64,000 nucleotides of DNA, taken from positions 24,700,651 to 24,764,650 of the forward strand of contig OX387603.1 in NCBI GenBank assembly GCA_947568835.1. The letters are read 5' to 3'. Positions within the stretch are counted from its first letter, which is position 1. Every line of letters starts with the position of its first letter. Of the stretch, positions 56,201 through 64,000 are shown one piece after another. The translations under genes and the position numbers were made by a program. Source of the DNA: Protonemura montana (lineage: Eukaryota; Arthropoda; Insecta; Plecoptera; Nemouridae). A model generated the notes under the pieces. That model saw nothing but the letters and a program-made list of their open reading frames with translations, searched no databases and was not told the DNA's origin.

Positions 56201-59200
56201 GTCGAACGATCATCTGACGTATCCAATCAGAATAGAACAGCTGACCGATCAATGGCTACCAAGAACACACGTGCTCTACCATGTGCTCACTTAAAAAAAC
56301 GTGCAAACCTGATTTATTAATGATTGCTGATATGTCAGCCACGATCACTTTCACTATTACGGGTTAGCTTATTGACATAAAACTGGATTCCAAGACCCAT
56401 TAATTACGGAGCTTTGCAAGATATGTACTAGGATGTTATCTGAAAACGCTGCGAGCTAGGCAGCATAGGATACGTTTGTGTACTGCGGGCAAGTATTCAG
56501 AACCCCAAACCCTGGACTGTGGTAGTGGCCTGCCTATTCTTTTCTCTAAGATAGTGGCTATGTAATGGACAACGACGAAAACTATACGACTTCTCGATTA
56601 TTCTTTTACTAATGAGAGAAGATCATCCTATGTCTGGAGATGGAACTGAATTGCATTTACCAATTCAGTGAAGGTCAACAGTAAGCACCTGAGTAGTACA
56701 GCTGAGATTGCATATGAAGGACAAAATTGTAGATATGAGCTATCCAGTACAATTGTGCAGTGCGCGTTACCCAACGAACTGCCGATCGCTAGAAAATCTA
56801 CTGAGCCACTATTTTCTTGTTTGTTTTCAAAATGAAACACAATTGATTGCTATCAGCCTTGAGACAGACTTGACTTTAAGTTCCCTCAGCATAAAAACCA
56901 TCTCGTTGCGATAAGACGGTCATTGTCGTTTCGACTGCGAACGGAAGGTAGTTTGCATCTGCTTGGGCGCATACGCAACGTAAAACTATTATCATTCCAA
57001 TACTGACCGGTGCGACAGCAAGATTAACAAAACAAAACGAACAAATATCGAGTGCTAAAACGCTCAGTGAATTCTCCACACTCACCAATCCGGAGTTAAC
57101 GAACAGCGAAATTGTGCTACATCGATCCGGTTTTGGAGGTCCGACAAGAATCGAAAGTCCCGTAAGCTGTCAAGGGAGATGCACAACCCCTTACTTGCGG
57201 CTAGGACGTAACAGGTAACGCTGTAATATTCCAGAGTTGTGTTTGTCTTGCTTTGTTGTCTGTTGGTCTGTGAAACACGACGCAGACAGATCGCGGAAAC
57301 TGGGTCACCCCGTTGCTCAGGGTGACCCAATAAAGCGGGGCACATTGCACGGCAACGTCCCTCGTCAAGATTGTCTCATAACACCGCGAGGCGCGTCGCG
57401 AATAAAACAGATGGACGCCCGTAAAAAAAAAAACCCGGCGCCGAGGAGAAAAGTTATGGGAGACGGTAAAAATGGCTGTCATAAAATCTTTGGAGAGTGT
57501 TAAAGCTGTGCTGTGACTGATCAGGCTGAGGTCAGGCACAAGTCTTGCAAAATAATCGATTACCGAAAAGCAGTTAGTATTCATGTTCGCCTGAGACAAT
57601 TACTTTTCGAAGTGGCGTAATACATTTACTACAGTTGGCTCATGAATATTTGATATCCTTAAAAAGGACTCAACTGGAAGGAAAATCAATATGTCTGCAT
57701 ATTTTTTGGTTTTATCGGGCTCGGTAGCTGCTACGTGGTGCAGAGTCCTCGTCCTGAATAAAAGAAAGCAAATTGATCTGTGCAAGCCATCGTTCAGAAG
57801 TCCATGCCCACAACAGTTCTACGTAAAACAAACTGCTTCAACAACGCCAACAACGCCATAAAACTCTGCTTTATGTTTTGCAAAATAAATAATCTCCCCA
57901 ACTTCTCTATACTTCTCTTCGTTACGTCGCTAGGCTAAAAACAGCATGACGACGCCTCTGGTTTCCAGACGCCACTGCTGGGCGACGCCGCGATGGCGTC
58001 GGGGGTCGTCGAGCCAGACGTCGTGGGCACCGCGCTGGGCGACTTCGGACGCTGGCAGTTGCGCACATTCCTTCTAGTCGCGCTGGTCAAGGTGCCCTCC
58101 GCCTGGCAGATGGCCAGCATCCTCTTCACGGCTCCCACCCCGGCGCCCGGTGACGTCTGGTGCGTGGAACCTCCAGGGATACAGGTGTGTGTGCCGAGAG
58201 CGCCCCAGAATACCTGAACGCGGTCCAGTGGCTCTACCTCCCTCAAAACTACCATGCGTTTCATACAATGATATTGAAGCATTGGAGCCAGTTCAAGTAT
58301 CACCGAGTAGATCAACACCGCATTGAAGGCACGTCAGATAGGACCCGGAGTTCCCCATTGAGAGTCACAAAACCCCAGTACTTGTCAACAAATTGAACCA
58401 CTTTAACTTCGACATCCCCCTCTGTAAATCCGATCTCTGAGTCTGCAATTCTGAGAAGGAAATATGACACCCGCTACAGTGTAACCCACGATAAAGAATT
58501 GCATGCCTACGTTTTAATCACTTGTGTTTTTTTTTTAGGGGCCAACAAGATAATTTAATTAGCCGAATTTTGGTGTGAGATGAGACCTTGATTATAGCGA
58601 GTAGCCACTTGCATGAAGCGAAAACCCAGCCTGTCCAATCATACTTCCACGAACGTACCTACCGTGCGAAATTATTCAGCCCGGTTAGCGGGAAAGTCTC
58701 ATCAACGAATTGACGATTCAGAAGGTGCGGGGCCTTTAAAGGGAGAACTGAGAACCAGACCCAGAACTTAACAGAGATTCAAGGAAAATAAATCAAAGTT
58801 AGCTAACTATTAGATTCTAGCAGAAGTGTAGCACCCCTCAACTTGCTTCGTGCAAACCGAAACGTAGACAAACAAGACGACCGCCGCCAGCTAACATCAA
58901 TACCAAAGATTAATATCATCATATTACCTCTAAACACACTCGCAAATCCCTAGAAACAATACCCGCAGCGGATATCAAAATATTATCAAAGCTTCCCTCT
59001 AGCCGTGTAACCACGACGCCGACGCCACAGAGATTTATTTACCGTCGCTTGTGTTTACTCGGGTGAAGGCGACGGCCGACGCTTGTCACGTGTACCCTGT
59101 GGACGTTGTGGGAGTGAACGGGAGCGAAGCCGGTGTCCCGGGAAACCTATCGGTGCCGTGCACACGCTTCCAGTACGCGGCAGACGCATACACTGTCGTT

Positions 59201-62200
59201 TTTCAGGTGAGTCCCCATCCCCCTCCCTTGGCGCCCACGGGGGGCCCTTTGATCCACGCGAACACCTTTGACCCTTTGTGTGCCCACTCGAACAAATCGC
59301 CCCCCACGCCACCCCCCCCAACTCGCATGCTCCGAGTTTTCACGGCGACACGGTTAATTGCTTTTGGAAAGGTTGAGAGGCACGCTTTGATTTCCCTTGC
59401 ACGGGCCGCTGCGTCTTCGTCGGGGTTCGGAACAAAGGGTGCTTGGGCTGGAGAGCAACATGATAGGGTGCTTCAGTCCAAGTCGCTACAGAGATGTATG
59501 CATCGAAGCCTGCGTGACAGACCTTGTAATCTAGACCAGTAGAATACCTCGCCGGACGAAGGGGTATCGTTTCTAAACTGGTTGCTTTTCCCGATGTTGT
59601 TAGAGGCAAGTGGAGAAGACAAGATGCTGCGAAGGTCATGATGCATTTTCAGATTTTGAATTGTCAAACTGTCAAATTTAAATCAGGGTCCCTAAACTTG
59701 AAAGAAATACCTTCGAAGAAATATACATTATTAGGAAACACATAGGCGTTTAGTTGTTTAGGTGTTTAGAGAAATTTAGTTGTCCTTTACTTAGCATTCA
59801 AAACCTATTTCAAATAGTTTTTGTCAAAACTAGTGCTAAGGATAAATCAAGTAGACATTAGTCTAAAAACCAACATAGGCGTTATTGCACAAAAACAATT
59901 GGGTAGCTTTTTATGCAAAGTAGTCAAAACATTGATAGCTGGCTTGTGGCAGGCCTACGTCCAATCGTTGCTTGCGTATGGAAATAGTAGTGCATGCCAG
60001 AAAGTCTAGCTGACGGGTGCCCGCTAAACGCCCCACCCCGTCGCAGTGGGACCTCGTGTGCGACCGCCGCATCCTTCCCAGCGTCTCGCAGTTCTTCTAC
60101 CTGTTCGGCATCCTGGCGGGCGGCTTCGCCTGCGCGCGCCTCCTGCCACGAGTGGGCCCACGACGCCTCATGCTGGCCGGGATGCTCATCCAGGTGGGCG
60201 CCGGCGTCGGCGTCGGCCTCGTCCCTATCTTTGAGCTGCACGTGGCGTTGCGTTGTGTCACCGCCGCGGCGTGCGCGACCATGTTCACGACCGCCTACGT
60301 TATTAGTAAGTTACCAAGCTTGATTCGAGATCATTTTAAAAGGGTGGATCTGCCAGGAAAAAAATCACAAACATAGACATATTTACATCATAAATATTAA
60401 CATAAACGGACGTTTTTATGTCAGCCAATCTTTGACACTGTGATTGCTGTTAGTCGGTCGCGTCGCAGAACAACATTCCAATTAAAGAAATTGGCGGCCA
60501 AGGTTCATTAACGAGTGTATTTCAAAGTCGCGCCGTCTTTATTGAAATCATTGCTAGATTATCGCCGATTGATAAAACATATCAATTGGTCAAATCAGAG
60601 TGTGGTCTCGCTAAGACTCACGTCGATCCAACCTTCCCTTGCAATTCAATTGACTATACTCACATGTCCACTTCCCCGTACCCCTATGCACACCAGGCGT
60701 TTCAAACGCCTCCGTTTCCAGGCACCGACGTGTGCGGCGGCAGGATCAGATTGGCGGTCGCCTGTCTTTACGAGCACTTCTGGTCTCTCGGAGTCATCCT
60801 GCTCCCGGTCATCGCCAGCCAGCTCAGCGACTGGCGCCATCTGCAGCTCGCCCTCTCGCTGCCGACACTTATCATTCTCGCGGGCTTCTGGTTAGCGATC
60901 ACTTCCGCGGTCCTTCTCTAAGCGGAGTTCGCCCGGACCATATTGAAAGATGAAATCGCTTGCAGGTGGATTCCCGAATCTCCTCGATGGCTTTTGAAGA
61001 GAGGCAACCTAAACGCTGCCAAACTGGTGCTGGAGAAGGCGTCAGAGTTCAACGGGAAGGCCGTTGCTGTCGTCCTACCGGCGCAGTCGTCGCCTCAGAG
61101 GTGAGGAACGCGAAAACCTTTTAATGTCGATAATCTCTGCCACATTGAGTTGTGCTCTAATCGGCGCTGGTTCGCAAGACAGCGATTCGGGGGCCGCAGC
61201 ATCGTGGACTGACCTGTTCCGGAGAGTGCACGTCACGAGGAGCGTCGCCATGCACGTCGCGTGGGCGGCCACCGTCGTCACGTACTACGGCGCCCTCTTA
61301 AACGTCCGCCACCTGGGCGGTAGCGTTTTGGTCAACGCCGGGATAGCAGGCAAGCGAGCAAGTCAATCAGCTGAACCCGATGGAGTCTCTCCTGTCGAAG
61401 AGCTCCAAGGGCGTCTGGCTGGAGGATGGTATATCCGTAAACCATGATTAATCCACTTATCTGTCTTGTCGAGAGTAGGTTATATAGGACAAATTTCGCT
61501 CCATGTAAAGCTACTGTATGTATTTGCTAACCTAAAGACCAAACCGTGACAGTATATACGATGGTCACCCATTCATTACCTGATTTAGCGCAGTGTTGCT
61601 TAATTTCGGTGATCGCACGAGAACCGGTGTTTGCAATGTGCTCAGTCGTTCGGTGGCAACAGGTGTCGCTGAGATAGTCGGAGTTCTCTTGGGGTTGGTA
61701 CTGATTCTGTGGACGACAAGGAAATGGCTCTACTTGGCGCTCGTCCTTCTTATTGGAGGATCGGCATGCTGTCTCGGCTGGGTTCTCCCCACGGAAGGTA
61801 ACAGGCCACGGGTCTTCACGATAAAAACTGAATCAAGAATTTGCTCGATAAGTGATCGGTTACTGTATCCACCCAAGCCCAAACGAGCGAATGAAATTCC
61901 AGATCAGTTCCCCAACCGGCACTGGGCGCTCCTCGGGCTGGCGATGGCTGGAAGGGTCGCAATAGCGTGCTCGCTCACCCTACTGCACGTGACATCAGCC
62001 GAGATTCTACCTCCCGAGCTACGCCTCGACGGCGTCCTCTCGGCGGTCACATTCGCGCGGGTCTGGCTGCTGACGGCGCCCTTTATCGGATACCTGGTAG
62101 GGCTCACGAAATGCGCTGTCGACAGGAAGGAAAACGGATTATCTCGTTAAGGGTTTAATGGGTCGTTGAAGTGGATTGATTACATGAAAGAAAATGTCAA

Positions 62201-62822
62201 AAGGAAAAGAAAAGCAAATATGCGAGTAGAGAAAATCTTTGATAGCAAAATAACAAGCGAAATTGAATAAGCTTGTAAATGTGTGAGTTTACTTCTCTTT
62301 TAGGTAGGTACTACCTGATGTGAAGCGTAGCTCTAACTGCTGTAGAAAGGTTGACAGTAAAGACCAGAAGCACTCTCACAAAGTGAAAAATATGAATGTA
62401 CAGCGCAAATTAAATTAGGGAGACACGGCAAAATGATATGCTACAAAAGTGGAACGTAATTTGATATAAACGTGAAACTAGTCAAGTTGGAGCAGGCTAC
62501 ATAAGAGCAACGCGAAAACATCGACGGATGAAATATAGGAAAAGTTTGTTCTCGTTGTAACGCGCATAATTTAGGGGAGAAAAGACTTCTCGGAGAGAAC
62601 ATAGCAGGCAAGGTGCGACCAGGTATAGTACATTCCAGTCAACGGTGTAAAACGGTGAGCTGGTTCCAGGCGATGTACGGAGACAACGTGTCGCTGTCGA
62701 GCTTCGGGGCAATCACGATCGTTGGCGGCGTCGCGACGCTGTACATCGCGTTGACGACGCCAACGCCGTTAGAACGACGTCCCGATCCACCGAAGACCGC
62801 CGACATCTCGGCGCCCATCTAA
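54698..62822 (+). CDS. SLC22-type organic ion transporter (MFS), 10 exons, 542 residues
   Basis: SLC22 proteins are plasma-membrane major-facilitator carriers of organic cations, anions or zwitterions. Ten exons join in phase to 542 residues, the usual family length. Hydrophobic segments account for about 12 membrane spans (first about 55-75). Between spans 1 and 2 lies the family's large outer loop, with Cys residues, glycosylation sequons at N110 and N119, and the hallmark WDLVCDRR at 140-147. Motif A-like RVGPRR lies at 174-179. PESPRWLL at 285-292 follows span 6, the SLC22/sugar-carrier signature. The C-terminus is a short Pro-rich cytoplasmic tail. The substrate cannot be told from sequence. 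Exon 1 sits inside CCDC174 intron 2, so the two genes interlock. Confidence 0.9.
55207..55927 (-). CDS. CCDC174: CCDC174 exon 2
   Basis: Minus-strand acceptor CTATTTTTTAG. Encodes residues 14-253, ending DVHYQDVLYD plus one base before GTAAGC. Holds the WVDYTDCLGRTRRC signature and an acidic Asp-rich patch just before it. Confidence 0.95.
56162..56200 (-). CDS. CCDC174: CCDC174 exon 1
   Basis: Encodes MHSSKTIDISKSS, then a GTAAGC donor on a codon boundary. The SS leads into LVSLRAEL, as in the family's conserved N-terminus, which fixes this short exon and its ATG. It lies within intron 1 of the SLC22-like gene on the other strand. Confidence 0.88.
56201..57968. other. Upstream of CCDC174 and rest of SLC22 intron 1, nothing recognised
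   Basis: Must contain the CCDC174 promoter just above 56200. No TATA box or other clear element is visible. Confidence 0.5.
57969..58184 (+). CDS. SLC22-like exon 2
   Basis: Follows tctggtttccag. Reads LGDFGRWQLRTFLLVALVKV, the family N-terminal signature, then PSAWQMASILFT and WCVEPPGIQ before GTGTGT. An internal ATG at 57993 is an alternative start if exon 1 is not used. Confidence 0.92.
58185..59068 (+). other. SLC22-like intron 2, nothing recognised
   Basis: No exon or repeat boundary was identified. Confidence 0.55.
59069..59206 (+). CDS. SLC22-like exon 3 (outer loop)
   Basis: Reads ATADACHVYPVDVVGVNGSE to RFQYAADAYTVVFQ before GTGAGT. The acceptor gggtgaag at 59061-59068 fits phase but is weak. 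A start slightly upstream (ccacagag) is also in phase. Confidence 0.82.
59207..60046 (+). other. SLC22-like intron 3, nothing recognised
   Basis: Pyrimidine-rich at the start (CCCC runs), otherwise AT-rich. No feature I can support. Confidence 0.55.
60047..60305 (+). CDS. SLC22-like exon 4 (spans 2-4)
   Basis: Follows ccccgtcgcag. Reads WDLVCDRRILPSVSQFFYLF, motif A GPRRLMLAG and CATMFTTAYVI. Donor GTAAGT, phase 1. Confidence 0.95.
60722..60890 (+). CDS. SLC22-like exon 5 (spans 5-6)
   Basis: Follows cgtttccag. Reads TDVCGGRIRLAVACLYEHFW, LGVILLPVIASQLSDWRHLQ and SLPTLIILAGF. Ends TG before GTTAGC, completing Trp. Confidence 0.93.
60966..61100 (+). CDS. SLC22-like exon 6
   Basis: Follows atcgcttgcag. 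Opens with WIPESPRWLLKRGNLNAAKL, the signature after span 6. Ends CAG AG before GTGAGG. Confidence 0.94.
61183..61349 (+). CDS. SLC22-like exon 7 (span 7 and start of 8)
   Basis: Acceptor ttcgcaagacag. Reads DSGAAASWTDLFRRVHVTRS, AMHVAWAATVVTYYGALLNV and NAGIA. The donor is AG/GCAAGC, a GC donor, because the only phase-consistent join to exon 8 uses it. Confidence 0.85.
61380..61640 (-). mobile_element. 5S-rRNA-derived SINE, copy 3
   Basis: On the minus strand 61563-61631 reads ACCGGTTCTCGTGCGATCAC, then CGAAATTAAGCAACACTGCG and ATGGGTGACC. This is the best-preserved 5S-like segment of the three copies. The body shares TCGACAGGAG and AGACTCCATC-type sequence with copy 2. It fills most of intron 7 of the transporter and ends about 20 bases before the exon 8 acceptor. 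Confidence 0.82.
61663..61797 (+). CDS. SLC22-like exon 8 (spans 8-9)
   Basis: Follows cggtggcaacag. Reads VAEIVGVLLGLVLILWTTRK and WLYLALVLLIGGSACCLGWV. Donor GTAACA, phase 1. Confidence 0.92.
61903..62096 (+). CDS. SLC22-like exon 9 (spans 10-11)
   Basis: Follows tgaaattccag. Reads FPNRHWALLGLAMAGRVAIA, HVTSAEILPPELRLDGV (the family E-x-x-P-x-x-R element) and LLTAPFIGYL. Donor GTAGGG. Confidence 0.94.
62670..62822 (+). CDS. SLC22-like exon 10 with stop
   Basis: Follows gctggttccag. Reads AMYGDNVSLSSFGAITIVGG, span 12 (VATLYIALT) and a Pro-rich tail ending ISAPI and TAA. Confidence 0.93.
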   Translation, partial: AMYGDNVSLSSFGAITIVGGVATLYIALTTPTPLERRPDPPKTADISAPI

Positions 62823-62868
62823 CCTTGGGGTCTTCATGGCAGGTGATTCGACGGGGAAGGTTTCATAT

Positions 62869-62874
62869 AATAAA
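62869..62874 (+). terminator. AATAAA signal of the SLC22-like gene
   Basis: Consensus polyadenylation signal 47 bases after the stop codon. Confidence 0.7.
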
Positions 62875-64000
62875 AGATACAGCACCAAGCGTGATTGTCG
62901 TCTTCATTGCTACTAGCCTGCTATTGCTGCATAGCTGCTTTCACAGCATTTCAAGGAACCCGACGGGAGTAGGATAGAAAGTTAACCAAATACTATCCTG
63001 CAAACCAGAATCTGTCAATCCTGTCGCGTGGTCAAGTGGCGTGACAAATACATCCCTCTACTAAAACAATGACGAAGGTGAGCAGACGACGGTTCGCAGA
63101 TCGCTTCTGAAAGCAACTTCTGGCCGCAGGTCCTAAATAATGCAAGTGGCAATAGATAAAGGCGTAGGATCGATCGAGGGGTGCGGAGGCAAGGCGTTGC
63201 TTTCCCTAACAATGCCCGACACTTGAGCGCCAGCAGCCATGGAAGGCTCGACCGCGAATATAGATTTTCTTTCCTCGAAGGGAGCCACTCGGCTCGTAAA
63301 GTGTTGGCTCCGAGTGAAACTGTAATTTCGTTTGCAGCTCGTGCCGAACTCGCGACGAGGGTTGTCCTGACCCATTCCAGAAAAATTGGAGGCATACCAC
63401 GTCAGGATCAAGTGGGGCCAGGAGTTCAGCTGTCAGCACAGAATGCCATCAGGATTAAATAAAACAGTGCATCTTTATTCGAGTGTTCAATGCAAAAAAA
63501 AACTACTAGCGATCGGATGCCTTAGAGTACTAAAGGTCAATGGACCTAGTAATGGAATATTACTACAAGCAATTACTGTGATCTACCTACATCAGGTATT
63601 CAAAATGACAATATTGTAATTATAATTGGTAGCTACGAGGTATGGTACTTCATCGAAAGGCGTTATTTTATTTTCATTAAATTGATTGGAATTTGCTACG
63701 CTATTGGCAATATTCTTATGGAATAACGACTACCGTTTAAGGAGTCTATTTGTAATAGGCTAATTATATTATACATGATTAAAGTAAAGATCAATTTCTT
63801 TCAGAGAATCCAGGTAATTTGATCCAGGAAGAATCTGATTTGGTAAATAAGATGATGAAGCAACAATCACAATTGCCTACCACCTTATATGGCTTTCAGA
63901 TAGTTCGAAGATATCACGATAAAAATCTTAACCAACCGAGTGTTAGGACCATCTATAATACTGGCCAAAATAGTTTCCTAATATTCATAATATTGATATT
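62875..64000. other. Sequence beyond the SLC22-like gene, nothing recognised
   Basis: AT-rich right edge of the window without a supported gene. Open frames at 63015-63462 on both strands overlap each other and match nothing I know. Confidence 0.55.

Noticed and set aside
61563-61631. Functional 5S rRNA gene or simple 5S pseudogene
   Set aside because: Only the 3' half is present, and the flanking body is shared with another copy, which identifies a SINE.
1-64000. CRISPR arrays, bacterial operons, integrated virus genes
   Set aside because: No regularly spaced repeats, no ribosome-binding-site-led gene runs, and no viral coding sequence recognised.

Overview
The window is eukaryotic, most likely from an insect. 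It carries spliced genes with GT-AG introns, an insect-style UNC79 gene, hAT transposons, and SINEs derived from tRNA and 5S rRNA. I cannot name the species. A 200-base N run (37089-37288) marks a scaffold gap.

Left third (446-27547, + strand): the C-terminal 37 coding exons of unc79, the large auxiliary subunit of the NALCN sodium-leak channel. All 37 exons join in phase to about 2218 residues and a stop codon; the N-terminal part lies off the left edge. One intron holds a 4.3-kb hAT element with an intact 711-residue transposase on the opposite strand. Its terminal repeats resemble each other and are flanked by an exact 8-bp target duplication. A 602-bp hAT-type miniature element, with its own 8-bp duplication, is nested inside it.

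Middle (27548-33882): the space between unc79 and the convergent CCDC174 gene is packed with tRNA-headed repeats. Three clusters here, and a fourth inside CCDC174, are arranged head to head as inverted pairs. One is a roughly 895-bp palindrome whose arms carry a CTCF-like motif. The first polyadenylation signal after unc79 lies inside one of these repeats.

Right half (33883-62822): CCDC174 lies on the minus strand in five exons (546 residues), split by a 19-kb intron that crosses the N gap. Nested in that intron on the + strand are two exons of a GPI-anchored Ly6/uPAR protein. Also in that intron is the first exon of an SLC22-type transporter (10 exons, 542 residues). CCDC174 exons 1-2 in turn lie inside the transporter's first intron, so the two genes interlock on opposite strands. 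Three antisense copies of a 5S-rRNA-derived SINE occur only in this half. One of them fills most of a GC-AG intron of the transporter.

No functional link among the genes is visible. UNC79 and Ly6 proteins both act on neuronal excitability in insects, but that is background knowledge, not evidence of a locus-level system.
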